NCBI GenBank assembly: GCA_964410105.1
Contig: CAYPFY010000002.1
Location: forward strand, 186,001 to 250,000
Direction: 5' to 3'
Length of the DNA: 64,000 bases
Source of the DNA: CAYPFY01 sp964410105
GTDB lineage: Bacteria; Bacteroidota; Ignavibacteria; UBA10030; SZUA-254
In this document: positions 26,278-35,026 of the stretch, in pieces
Layout: each line of letters starts with the position of its first letter
Numbering within the stretch: position 1 is the first letter of the stretch
Notes under the pieces: model-generated
Seen by the model: the letters and a program-made list of their open reading frames with translations, nothing else
Databases searched by the model: none
Told to the model about the DNA's origin: nothing
Translations under genes and position numbers: made by a program

Positions 26278-26593
26278 GCGAACACTTCCCCCATTTTTCC
26301 ACCCCTCTCAACGAGACGCCACCGGATCCAAGATCCACTCTCCTCAGGAAAGTCCTGCCTCCCGACACTCGGTGTTCGGCATCGATGCAGGCCGAACAGT
26401 ACCGAAGAATCCAGGAAAATGCGGGACGAGACGCCGCTCTTGATTGCACATCGAGGATCTTCCCATCAGACAGGTCGAAAACTCCCCCCGTCCACGCGCT
26501 GATCGAACGTCTGTCTCAGCGTTGGTGGCAGTCTGTTTAATTGCTCTGACAAGAACCAAGAGGAGATTCGTCGGCACCCGGGTGCATCTTCGT
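26278..26593. other. Intergenic stretch without a supported gene
   Basis: No protein with family features, no tRNA and no T-run terminator are visible. A 62-codon frame (26444-26632) is Arg-rich and overlaps the hisA-like promoter and start; I do not support it. The right end carries the promoter of the next operon. Confidence 0.6.
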
Positions 26594-26622
26594 TTGAATT
26601 TCAGCGGAATTTTGCGCATTTT
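26594..26622 (+). promoter_or_regulatory. Promoter of HisA-like/dap operon (leaderless geometry)
   Basis: TTGAAT (26594-26599), 17 bases, CATTTT (26617-26622), six bases, ATG at 26629. There is no Shine-Dalgarno. Confidence 0.55.
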
Positions 26623-26628
26623 AGCCTC

Positions 26629-27381
26629 ATGATTCTGATCATTCCTGCGATCGACATCAAGGGAGGGAAGTCCGTGCAGATGGTTCAAGGGATCGAGGGA
26701 CACTCATACTCTCGTGATCCTGTTGAGATGGCCCGGCTATGGCGGAAAGAGAATTCGAAGGCGTTGCACGTGACCGATGTCGACGGTGCGACAGAGGGAC
26801 GCCTGGTCAATTTCGGCATCATCGAAAAGATAGTGAAAACCGTTGACATTCCGATCGAGCTCGGGGGAGGATTCCGCACAATTGACGATGTCAGGGCAGC
26901 GATGGATCTAGGAATTCATCGGGTCGTCATCGAGACGATGCTCATCGAGAACCCGGAAGAGGCAAAGCGCGTCCTCGACACATACGGTCCAAGCAAGGTC
27001 GTCCTGGGAATCAGCGCAAAAAACGGTCTCGTTCAGACGCGGGGATGGACCGAATCATCTGGAATCACGGCCATCTCCTTAGCTCTCAATGGACGAGCGC
27101 TCGGGTTTACTCGGGTGCTTTACACGGACATCATGGTGGATGGAACCATGCGGGGCCCGAATTTTGCGGTTCTTGAGCAACTTGCTCAGACGACGCACAT
27201 GCGGATCACGGCGTCCGGTGGAGTTTCTGGGCTGGACGACCTATTAAAACTTCAGGACATGGAGCAGCTTGGGATAGATTCCGTGATAATCGGTCGCGCC
27301 CTCTACGAAAACAGATTTTCCTGCCAGGGAATCTGGAGATTCTGTGAGGCGGGGGATTATCCCTACACTGCCAAAGTCTAA
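26629..27381 (+). CDS. HisA-like (beta-alpha)8 isomerase paralogue
   Basis: A 250-residue HisA/HisF-family barrel. True HisA isomerises ProFAR to PRFAR in histidine synthesis with two Asp residues. The first is kept (D9 in PAIDIKGGK), and so are the phosphate-binding loops (ELGGGFRT at 77-84; ASGGVS and VIIGRALYE near the end) and T166 in YTDIMVDGT. The second catalytic Asp, expected in a G-L-D-x-R-x-G segment, is Ser129 here (LGISAKNG). No other his gene is nearby; a PfkB kinase follows after three bases. It may be a variant HisA or an enzyme of a different pathway. The HisA fold is certain, the reaction is not. Confidence 0.85.
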   Translation: MILIIPAIDIKGGKSVQMVQGIEGHSYSRDPVEMARLWRKENSKALHVTDVDGATEGRLVNFGIIEKIVKTVDIPIELGGGFRTIDDVRAAMDLGIHRVVIETMLIENPEEAKRVLDTYGPSKVVLGISAKNGLVQTRGWTESSGITAISLALNGRALGFTRVLYTDIMVDGTMRGPNFAVLEQLAQTTHMRITASGGVSGLDDLLKLQDMEQLGIDSVIIGRALYENRFSCQGIWRFCEAGDYPYTAKV

Positions 27382-27384
27382 AAG

Positions 27385-28329
27385 ATGGTCATAACGGTCA
27401 TCGGCCATTTCTGCCTTGACGTCATCCGTCATGCCGACAAAACCGAAACCGCAGGTTTCGGTGGCATATACTTTTCCCTAGCGACGCTCGCAAACCTGCT
27501 TTCACATGAGGACGATACCATCCGACCTGTATTCGGGGTAGGAAAGGGCGAGCATGACGCGGTCATCGACCGGCTCAGCGGATATTCGAACATTGATTGC
27601 ACTGGCATTTATCGATTTTCCGGTCCCACCAATCAGGTCAGCTTGACCTACTCGTCTAAAGACAGGCGGATTGAACGCTCCGAATTCATTTCAGATCCAA
27701 TCCCTTGGAAGCGGGTCCGCAACGTCATCACCGGATCGGACATGGTGCTCATCAATATGATCTCGGGACTCGATATCACGCTTGACACGTTGGATGAAAT
27801 CCGCATGAGCGTCAGGGAGGCCCAAGTGCCGGTCTACCTTGATGTCCACAGTTTGACGCTGGGAATCAAGGACGATTTCACGAGATTTCACCGTCCTGTG
27901 GACGCATGGCGACGGTGGTTATTCATGCTTCATGGAGCCCATCTGAATGAAGAGGAGGCAGCCATACTCAGCCCGGACCATTTGGGTGAAGAGGCGCTGG
28001 CTAATCACGTACTATCGCTCAATACGGGTGTACTTCATATCACGCGGGGAGAGCGCGGCTGCACGGCCTACGTCGAGGAGCAAAACCGGATGGAGAAGAT
28101 TGATTTTCCGGGCATCGACGCTGACCTCGGGATTGATTCGACCGGATGCGGCGATGTTTTTGTTGCCGCTTATTGTGGCCACTACTTGAAGACGGGGCAG
28201 GTCCTTCCATCGGTCGATTTTGCCAATCGGGTCGCTGGGAGAAAAGCCCGCCGCACCGGCTCGGCGGAAATCGACGAACTTTCAATGTTTCGCCTCGATG
28301 GAAAACTTCAGCGGGAGGGGAGAGCATGA
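27385..28329 (+). CDS. PfkB-family carbohydrate/nucleoside kinase
   Basis: A 314-residue ribokinase-type kinase. The C-terminal signature DSTGCGDVFVAAY (about 252-264) holds the anion hole and catalytic Asp, and the N-terminal GHFCLDVI (7-14) and GFGGIYFS segments match the substrate side. The substrate is not predictable. The gene lies three bases after the HisA-like gene, and its stop overlaps the dapB start by four bases (ATGA). The fixed pairing with a phosphoribosyl-type isomerase suggests a phosphorylated sugar intermediate; that is inference. Confidence 0.87.
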   Translation: MVITVIGHFCLDVIRHADKTETAGFGGIYFSLATLANLLSHEDDTIRPVFGVGKGEHDAVIDRLSGYSNIDCTGIYRFSGPTNQVSLTYSSKDRRIERSEFISDPIPWKRVRNVITGSDMVLINMISGLDITLDTLDEIRMSVREAQVPVYLDVHSLTLGIKDDFTRFHRPVDAWRRWLFMLHGAHLNEEEAAILSPDHLGEEALANHVLSLNTGVLHITRGERGCTAYVEEQNRMEKIDFPGIDADLGIDSTGCGDVFVAAYCGHYLKTGQVLPSVDFANRVAGRKARRTGSAEIDELSMFRLDGKLQREGRA

Positions 28330-29063
28330 CCATTGCACTGATCGGGCACGGTAAGATGGGAAAAGAAATCGAACGGGTATCACGGGAGCGCGGGATAGTC
28401 GTCACTCGGATATTTACTTCGGAGAATAATTCCGGGGCCTGTGCGATCACTCGTGAAGCACTATCCGGCACCGACGTCTGCATCGATTTTTCCACACCCT
28501 CGGCGGTCGCGGGGAATATCATCGCTGTCGCGAGATGCGGAAAAAACATCGTCGTCGGAACGACCGGCTGGCAGAAAGATTTTGAAAGAGTGAAAAGAAT
28601 AGTCATAAACAAAAAGGTCGGTCTTCTGCATTCGACGAACTTTTCCATCGGCATAAATCTTTTTTACCAGGCGATCGCTGCCGCTGCGCGTCTCTTCAAC
28701 AGATTCGAGCAGTATGATGTTGCAGTAAGCGAGAGCCATCACAGGGAAAAGGTCGATATCCCAAGCGGAACATCGCTCACGATTGGCCAGATCATAATGG
28801 ATAATCTCCGCCGGAAGAAATCTCTCATCTTCGATGTGAGGAAGACTCCGATCAAACCCCAGGAGATTCACATCAGTTCGGCCCGGGTGGGTTCAGTCAC
28901 CGGCAGGCACACGGTCATTTTCGATTCAGTCGCAGACAGCATCGAACTGACGCATACTGCGAAGGATCGGAGTGGATTTGCGATCGGAGCGCTCGTCGCC
29001 GCAGAGTGGTTGCGGGGTAGGAAAGGCATCTACACACTGAAGGACATGCTGGCACCGGTATGA
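28326..29063 (+). CDS. dapB: 4-hydroxy-tetrahydrodipicolinate reductase
   Basis: Reduces the DapA product to tetrahydrodipicolinate in lysine and diaminopimelate synthesis. The 245-residue protein has a nucleotide-binding GHGKMG (7-12) and the catalytic/substrate motif SHHREKVDIPSGTS (about 138-151) with the two His and Lys of the family. It is slightly shorter than E. coli DapB (273). A longer frame begins inside the kinase gene, but the ATG at 28326 overlaps the kinase stop and has GGGAGGGGAG upstream, so it is the start. The stop overlaps dapA by four bases. Confidence 0.93.
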   Translation: MTIALIGHGKMGKEIERVSRERGIVVTRIFTSENNSGACAITREALSGTDVCIDFSTPSAVAGNIIAVARCGKNIVVGTTGWQKDFERVKRIVINKKVGLLHSTNFSIGINLFYQAIAAAARLFNRFEQYDVAVSESHHREKVDIPSGTSLTIGQIIMDNLRRKKSLIFDVRKTPIKPQEIHISSARVGSVTGRHTVIFDSVADSIELTHTAKDRSGFAIGALVAAEWLRGRKGIYTLKDMLAPV

Positions 29064-29959
29064 AACGGCAGATGATTTTCCGGGGAACAGGGACCGCTCT
29101 CGTCACCCCATTCACGCAAGCGGGGGAGGTCGATGAGAGGGGGTTGCGAAAGCTGGTTGAGTTCCAGATAAACGGTGGAGTAGAGGCGCTCTTGCCGGGA
29201 GGCACAACGGGGGAGAGCGCCACGCTCAGCGACGATGAACTGGTGCGGGTGGTAGAGATCGTCGTCGAACAAACGCGTGGACGCACGAAGGTGATCGCCG
29301 GAGCGGGAAGCAATTCGACGAGCAAGGCGATCTCCCTGTCGAAGCGAATGATCGGGGTAGGAGCCGATGGGATCCTCTCCGTTGCCCCCTATTATAATAA
29401 ACCAACGCAAGAGGGATTTTTCCGACACTATGAAGCCATTGGGGCTGCCATAGACGCGCCGATCGTTGTCTACAATGTCCCAGGTAGAACCTCGAGCAAT
29501 ATTCAGGCGGCAACGACACTTCGGATGGCGGAAGAGATCGACAGTCTTGCAGGAATCAAAGAAGCGTCCGGGGATTTCGGCCAGATCATGGAGATCCTGC
29601 GCGACAGGCCGAGAGGATTCGGGGTATGGTCCGGGGATGACTCGATCACACTTCCTTTGGTCGCGCTCGGCGCCGACGGAGTTGTCTCTGTCGTATCAAA
29701 CCAGATCCCCCGGCAATTTTCAGCGATGATTCGGCTGTGCTTACGGGGTCGATATTCGGAAGCCCTACATATCCATAACCGGCTTCTCGACCTCATGAAT
29801 TTGAATTTTGTGGAGTCAAACCCCATTCCGGTCAAAGCCTCGCTTGCTATGATGGGAATGATTGAAGAGAAATATCGGTTACCGCTTGTTCCGCTCGAGA
29901 AGAAACACCGTGCGAGGGTAAGAATGGAATTGCGGAGACTCGGCTTAAGACTGAAATGA
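29060..29959 (+). CDS. dapA: 4-hydroxy-tetrahydrodipicolinate synthase
   Basis: Condenses pyruvate with aspartate semialdehyde, the first committed step to diaminopimelate and lysine. The 299-residue barrel has GGTTGES (about 45-51), the catalytic Tyr in VYNVPGRTSSN (about 136-146) and the Schiff-base Lys in LAGIKEASGD (about 165-174). It overlaps dapB and dapD by four bases on each side, so all three are translationally coupled. LysC, aspartate-semialdehyde dehydrogenase and DapE/DapL are not in the window. Confidence 0.95.
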   Translation: MKRQMIFRGTGTALVTPFTQAGEVDERGLRKLVEFQINGGVEALLPGGTTGESATLSDDELVRVVEIVVEQTRGRTKVIAGAGSNSTSKAISLSKRMIGVGADGILSVAPYYNKPTQEGFFRHYEAIGAAIDAPIVVYNVPGRTSSNIQAATTLRMAEEIDSLAGIKEASGDFGQIMEILRDRPRGFGVWSGDDSITLPLVALGADGVVSVVSNQIPRQFSAMIRLCLRGRYSEALHIHNRLLDLMNLNFVESNPIPVKASLAMMGMIEEKYRLPLVPLEKKHRARVRMELRRLGLRLK

Positions 29960-30789
29960 CCGATCTTGCGAAAACAATAGAGTCGCTGTATGAGATGCCG
30001 GTCGAGCATATAAGCGGGCCTGCCGTCTCAGACGCTCTCGAGAGACTGAGATCCGCGCTCAATAACGGGGAGGTGCGGGCCGCGGAGATGCGCGACGGCA
30101 ACTGGCGTGTAAACGCCTGGGTGAAAAAGGGAATCCTTCTTGCCTTTAGGACGGGCGTCCTTCGCGAGTCAGGTGGTAACGGTACAAGGTTTTTCGATAA
30201 AGACACGATGCCCGTGAAAACGGTAAGCATTGATGATGGCATTCGAATCGTGCCTGGTGGAAGCGCCATCCGCGACGGGACATTTGTGGCAAGAGGCGTT
30301 GTTTTGATGCCCCCTTCCTATATAAATGTTGGCGCTTACGTCGGAGAGGGTACGATGATTGATTCCCATGTGCTGATCGGATCCTGTGCTCAGATAGGAC
30401 GAAGGGTTCATTTAAGCGCTGGGGCCCAGATCGGGGGGGTGCTTGAGCCTGTCGGATCCATGCCCGTCATCGTTGAGGATGATGTCTTCATTGGCGGGAA
30501 CTGCGGCATTTACGAGGGAACAATGATAAAGTGTCGGGGAGTAATTGCCGCCGGTGTGATCCTCACCGGAGGGACCCCTGTCTTTGACCTTGTGAACGAA
30601 AAGGTGTACAGGAAAGCGCAGGATGAGCCACTCGTCATCCCGGAAGGAGCTGTGGTAGTAGCTGGCAATCGGCGCATCCAGCAGCGATTTGCGAAGGACA
30701 ATCACATTTCAATCTACACCCCAATCATTGTCAAGTACCGCGACGCAAAGACCGACATCTCGACCGTGCTTGAAGACAGTCTGCGGTGA
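29956..30789 (+). CDS. dapD: Tetrahydrodipicolinate N-succinyltransferase
   Basis: Transfers succinyl from succinyl-CoA to tetrahydrodipicolinate, committing this organism to the succinylase branch of lysine synthesis. The 277 residues have an N-terminal helical domain (1-90) and a left-handed parallel beta-helix of hexapeptide repeats (about 100-235), with the family motifs GTMIDSHVLIGSCAQIG and GGVLEPVGSMPVIVED. It overlaps dapA by four bases and the reductase gene downstream by four bases if that begins at GTG 30786. Confidence 0.95.
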   Translation: MTDLAKTIESLYEMPVEHISGPAVSDALERLRSALNNGEVRAAEMRDGNWRVNAWVKKGILLAFRTGVLRESGGNGTRFFDKDTMPVKTVSIDDGIRIVPGGSAIRDGTFVARGVVLMPPSYINVGAYVGEGTMIDSHVLIGSCAQIGRRVHLSAGAQIGGVLEPVGSMPVIVEDDVFIGGNCGIYEGTMIKCRGVIAAGVILTGGTPVFDLVNEKVYRKAQDEPLVIPEGAVVVAGNRRIQQRFAKDNHISIYTPIIVKYRDAKTDISTVLEDSLR

Positions 30790-30797
30790 CAAGTGGC

Positions 30798-31706
30798 ATG
30801 AAACGGGTGCTTATCACGGGGAGCAATGGGCTTTTGGGACAGAAGCTCGCCGAGATCTTTTCTCGAAGCAATAATTACTCTCTCCTCCTCACGTCCAAGC
30901 AGGAACATTCGGTATTTGACGAGGAAGCCCTTCCGTATCGTCGTCTCGATGCCACGCTGAAGCGCGAGGTGCAGCGCGTCAGCGAGGAATTTGAGCCCGA
31001 CATCATTATCAACGCCGCGGCCGTCACAAACGTCGATCTCTGTGAAACCGAGCGAGAACTTGCCTGGACGGTGAACGTCGGAAGCATCGAGAACCTTATC
31101 TATGCGGCTAAGCTGACAGGAGCGCGGCTGGTTCAGATTTCCACCGATTACGTGTTTGATGGAAGGCGTGGTCCTTACCACGAACTGGATCGACCCAACC
31201 CGCTGAGTTATTATGGGCGGACAAAACTCGCGAGCGAAAACATCATACGGGCGAGTGGGATCCCGAGCACGCTCATCCGAACGATGATACTCTACGGGGC
31301 TGGATTTAATGTGAAAGCTAACTTTGCACTCTGGGTGCTTAGGAACCTGGGGGAAGATAAGCCCGTGAGGGTCGTTGATGATCAGATCGGGAACCCCACC
31401 CTCGCGGATGATCTCGCATACGCAATACTGAAGGGAATCGAGTTGGGGAGGAGTGGCCTCTACCATATCTCTGGGCCCGACCTTATCAGTCGGTACGACT
31501 TCGCTGTCGCAATTGCGAAGGCTTTCAACTTCAACAAGAAACTCATCACGCCCGTAAAAACCGCGGCATTCAGGCAGCCCGCTCCCCGTCCCTTGCGGTC
31601 AGGCTTCATCACGCTGAAGGCAGAAGTAGATCTTGGCATCAGGCTGTCAAATATCGAGCAGGGATTGGTTGCGCTCCAGAATCAGCTCAAGACATATCAA
31701 CCATAA
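30798..31706 (+). CDS. RmlD-like NAD(P)-dependent sugar-nucleotide reductase
   Basis: A 302-residue extended short-chain dehydrogenase close to dTDP-4-dehydrorhamnose reductase (RmlD). The nucleotide-binding GSNGLLGQ (about 8-15), the STDYVFDG segment and the catalytic YxxxK in SYYGRTKLASE are intact. It stands without rmlA, rmlB or rmlC, so the substrate could differ. The ATG at 30798 begins the usual MKRVLITG; a GTG at 30786 that overlaps the dapD stop is an equally possible start. Twelve bases separate it from serS. Confidence 0.85.
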   Translation: MKRVLITGSNGLLGQKLAEIFSRSNNYSLLLTSKQEHSVFDEEALPYRRLDATLKREVQRVSEEFEPDIIINAAAVTNVDLCETERELAWTVNVGSIENLIYAAKLTGARLVQISTDYVFDGRRGPYHELDRPNPLSYYGRTKLASENIIRASGIPSTLIRTMILYGAGFNVKANFALWVLRNLGEDKPVRVVDDQIGNPTLADDLAYAILKGIELGRSGLYHISGPDLISRYDFAVAIAKAFNFNKKLITPVKTAAFRQPAPRPLRSGFITLKAEVDLGIRLSNIEQGLVALQNQLKTYQP

Positions 31707-31717
31707 AATCACCAGCC

Positions 31718-32998
31718 ATGCTTGACATCAAATTCATACGGGAGCACACCGACCTTGTGCGCGAGGGAATACGAAAGAAGGGTGCGACAGACACGATCGA
31801 TGAGCTTTTGCATCTCGATACAAAGCGCCGTGAGCTCTTACAACAGGTTGAGACATTGAAAAACAGGCGAAATGTGGTCTCGGAGAAGATCGGGCAGATG
31901 AAGCGATCCGCGGAGGACACCCGAGGCGCTCTTTCAGAGATGGAGAAGGTCAAAATAGACATCCGATCCATTGATGAGGAATTGCGAGCTACGGTAAAAA
32001 GTTTGGATGAACTCATGCTCACCGTTCCCAACATCCCCCATCCCTCTGTCCCGGAGGGTCACACGCCGGCTGACAATCAGGAGATCTCCGTTTGGGGAGA
32101 TCAACCGACAATCGATTTCGACCCGAAGCCACACTGGGAGCTTTTTGAGAGTCTAGGTATCGTTGATTTTGCGCGGGGCGTAAAGATCACGGGCGCAGGA
32201 TTTCCGGTGTACAGAGGGGAAGGAGCGATACTCCAGCGCAGTTTGATCAATTTTTTCCTTGAAGAGGCGGCTTCACGCGGATACACGGAAATTGAGCCGC
32301 CACTCATGATAAATCCGGCAAGCGCCATAGGCACTGGTCAGCTTCCGGATAAGGAAGATTTGATGTATGCCGCCGCCAGAGACGAGCTGTATCTCGTGCC
32401 AACCGCCGAAGTACCAGTGACGAATATACACCGTGATGAGATTCTGGCAGAGCACGAGTTACCGGTGAAATATTGCGCTTACACGCCCTGTTTTCGCCGC
32501 GAAGCGGGTTCGTATGGAAAAGATGTCCGAGGCTTGAACCGCCTCCATCAATTCGACAAGGTTGAGCTTGTGAAGTTCGTTCATCCGGGAGTATCCTACA
32601 ATGAGCTCGAAAGCCTGCGGCAGGATGCCGAACATCTGCTGCAAAAGCTTGGCCTCAGGTATCGCGTGCTTCTCATGTGCGCGGGGGACATGGGCTTCAC
32701 TCAGTCGAAAAAATACGATCTTGAGGTCTGGTCTCTCGGACAGAAGAGATGGTTGGAGGTTTCATCAATTAGCAACTTTGAGGCGTTCCAGGCGCGCCGA
32801 ATGAATATCAGATTCCGCGATCGAGATGGTGGAAAGCCGGAGTTCGTCCATACCCTGAACGGTTCCGGGCTGGCTCTTCCCCGCGTGGTCGCTGCTCTCA
32901 TCGAACAGAATCAGACGCCGGAAGGAAAAGTGATCGTCCCCAAGGCATTGCAGAAGTATACGCGTTTCGATGTCATCGGCTCAGGCATGTCTGCCTGA
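31718..32998 (+). CDS. serS: Seryl-tRNA synthetase
   Basis: Charges tRNA-Ser with serine. The 426-residue class II synthetase has an N-terminal coiled-coil arm (about 30-100), motif 2 FRREAGSYGKDVRGLNR-HQF (about 258-280) and motif 3 with NGSGLALPRVVAALIEQNQ (about 380-398). Last gene of the HisA-like/dap run. The sequence spanning its stop codon, TCAGGCA-TGTC-TGCCTGA (32981-32998), can form a 7-bp hairpin but has no T tract. Confidence 0.96.
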   Translation: MLDIKFIREHTDLVREGIRKKGATDTIDELLHLDTKRRELLQQVETLKNRRNVVSEKIGQMKRSAEDTRGALSEMEKVKIDIRSIDEELRATVKSLDELMLTVPNIPHPSVPEGHTPADNQEISVWGDQPTIDFDPKPHWELFESLGIVDFARGVKITGAGFPVYRGEGAILQRSLINFFLEEAASRGYTEIEPPLMINPASAIGTGQLPDKEDLMYAAARDELYLVPTAEVPVTNIHRDEILAEHELPVKYCAYTPCFRREAGSYGKDVRGLNRLHQFDKVELVKFVHPGVSYNELESLRQDAEHLLQKLGLRYRVLLMCAGDMGFTQSKKYDLEVWSLGQKRWLEVSSISNFEAFQARRMNIRFRDRDGGKPEFVHTLNGSGLALPRVVAALIEQNQTPEGKVIVPKALQKYTRFDVIGSGMSA

Positions 32999-33244
32999 TC
33001 GATCCACGGATTTCTGTCTGAACATATCCGTCCGGACTCATCGCTGCCCTGGTCAGACCCTCGCTAACGGACGTGGGGTAGTTCGAGCGAATCAAACGGA
33101 GATGACAGATATCTCTGCCTCTTCCCACACCACCGGTGGCTCAATTTCCCGAATGCGACTTGATCGAACAACGTGACGAGTTGCTCTGAGACCCTCCGAT
33201 GAAGGAGTCGCTCAAGAATTACATTTTCTTTGTATCTTATCCGT

Positions 33245-35005
33245 ATGAAGCCCCTCGTCCGCCTCAAACCCTATCTCCTCCGGTACCGCTCGACCCTCTT
33301 GCTCGGGCTTCTTACGGTCGTCCTGAGTAATCTCTTCACAGTCTTTCAGCCGCGAATAGTGGGAATGGCCATCGACCGATTAAAGATGGGATTGGAAAGC
33401 CATCAGATCGAGCAGTCGGGATTGCTATTCTATGCCGGCGCCATTGTGGGTCTCTCGCTCATTTCCGGGATCTTCACATTTCTCACACGGCAAACCATAA
33501 TCGTTGTCTCGCGGCACATTGAATTCGACCTGCGGAATGATTTCCTGAAGCAAATACAAAAGCTTTCACTTTCATACTTCCAGAACACCCCTACCGGTGA
33601 CCTGATGGCCCACGCAACGAACGACATCAGCGCAATCAGGAACGCCGTTGGTCCGGGCATTATGTATCCGACCGACACGATAATAACTCTGACAATGACT
33701 CTTTGCATGATGTTCTGGAGCGATTGGGAGCTTACACTCCTTGCCCTCATCCCGATGCCGGCGGTTTCATACGCCGTATACAAACTTGGGAAAATAATCC
33801 ATGAGAAATTTGAGGGGCGGCAGGAGCAATTCTCGCGCCTCACGATGTATGCGCAGGAAAATTTGTCCGGTATCCGGATAGTGAAAGCCTACGTCCGCGA
33901 GGCATTTGAAGTAAGCAAGTTCCGGGAGCTGAGCCGTGACTACCTCAAACGCAATCTTGTCCTCGCACGGATCCAGTCTTTGATGTGGCCGTTGATGTTT
34001 CTTCTGGTCGGATGCTCGCTCGTGATCACGGTTTACGTTGGAGGCTTGAAGGTGATTGACGGAAAAATGACCATTGGAACACTCACAGCGTTTTTCGGAT
34101 ACCTTATCATCCTCATATGGCCCATGATCGCATTCGGTTGGGTAACGAACATACTTCAACAGGGAGCGGCGTCGATGGCCCGACTCTGTAAAATACTCGA
34201 TACCGAGCCGGAAATAACGGACTCCGAAGCGACGGATACCTCTATTAAAGAGATCCGCGGATCCCTTGAATTTCGTCACGTTACATTCGCGCACAAAAAT
34301 ACAGACAAACCGACCCTCAGCGACATTTCGCTCCAGATTCCGGCAGGAAGCGTGACAGCGATCGTGGGATACACAGGTTCCGGTAAGTCAACTCTCGTGA
34401 ATCTTATTCCCCGACTCTTTGACGTCACCGGGGGTTCGCTCCTCATAGATGGACGGGACATCAGAACCATTCCGCTTGATCTCCTCAGGATGAGCATAGG
34501 ATATGTGCAGCAGGAACCCTTCTTATTCTCCGACTCCATCCGAGGAAACATCGCCTACGGCGTCGACGATGGCACCGAAGAGCACGTCAGGAGGGTCGTG
34601 GAAACCTCGCAGATCGCCGGCGACATCGTGGAATTTCCCAGCGGGCTTGAGACCATGATTGGGGAGCGGGGGATAACACTGTCGGGCGGGCAGAAGCAAC
34701 GCACAAGTCTCGCGCGGGCACTCATTCGAGATCCCAAGATTCTCATCCTCGACGATGCATTCTCCGCAGTCGACACTTACACAGAGGAAGAGATTCTTAA
34801 AGGACTTGGAGAGGTAATGGCGCGGCGAACCAGCATCATCATCAGCCACCGCGTATCCACCGTTAAGAACGCGGACGTGATCGTCGTTCTCGATGGGGGA
34901 CGTATTGTGGAACGAGGAACTCATGACGAACTTGTGGAACGCGGTGGGATATACTCGGATCTCCATGAGAAGCAGCTGCTCGAGGAAGAGCTTGAGCAAT
35001 TGTGA
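33245..35005 (+). CDS. ABC exporter half-transporter, degenerate ATP site (MdlA-like)
   Basis: A 586-residue half of a type IV ABC exporter: six membrane helices (about 15-315) and a C-terminal ATPase. Walker A GYTGSGKST (about 375), canonical signature LSGGQKQR (about 479) and Walker B ILILDDAFSAVD, where D504 replaces the catalytic Glu. That pattern marks the subunit with the degenerate site in heterodimeric exporters such as TM287/288 or MdlA/MdlB. The ATG at 33245 has TATCTT six bases upstream and no Shine-Dalgarno; a TTG at 33230 is less likely. The partner gene follows after 21 bases. The substrate is unknown (drug or lipid). Confidence 0.9.
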   Translation: MKPLVRLKPYLLRYRSTLLLGLLTVVLSNLFTVFQPRIVGMAIDRLKMGLESHQIEQSGLLFYAGAIVGLSLISGIFTFLTRQTIIVVSRHIEFDLRNDFLKQIQKLSLSYFQNTPTGDLMAHATNDISAIRNAVGPGIMYPTDTIITLTMTLCMMFWSDWELTLLALIPMPAVSYAVYKLGKIIHEKFEGRQEQFSRLTMYAQENLSGIRIVKAYVREAFEVSKFRELSRDYLKRNLVLARIQSLMWPLMFLLVGCSLVITVYVGGLKVIDGKMTIGTLTAFFGYLIILIWPMIAFGWVTNILQQGAASMARLCKILDTEPEITDSEATDTSIKEIRGSLEFRHVTFAHKNTDKPTLSDISLQIPAGSVTAIVGYTGSGKSTLVNLIPRLFDVTGGSLLIDGRDIRTIPLDLLRMSIGYVQQEPFLFSDSIRGNIAYGVDDGTEEHVRRVVETSQIAGDIVEFPSGLETMIGERGITLSGGQKQRTSLARALIRDPKILILDDAFSAVDTYTEEEILKGLGEVMARRTSIIISHRVSTVKNADVIVVLDGGRIVERGTHDELVERGGIYSDLHEKQLLEEELEQL

Positions 35006-35026
35006 TATGATTCGGTAAGGCATCCA

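Noticed and set aside
26444..26632. 62-codon frame before the HisA-like gene
   Set aside because: Arg-rich with no motif, no Shine-Dalgarno, and it runs through the promoter and start codon of the next gene.
32981..32998. Hairpin at the serS stop codon as terminator
   Set aside because: The stem is only 7 bp, contains the stop codon and has no following T tract; left as a note in serS.
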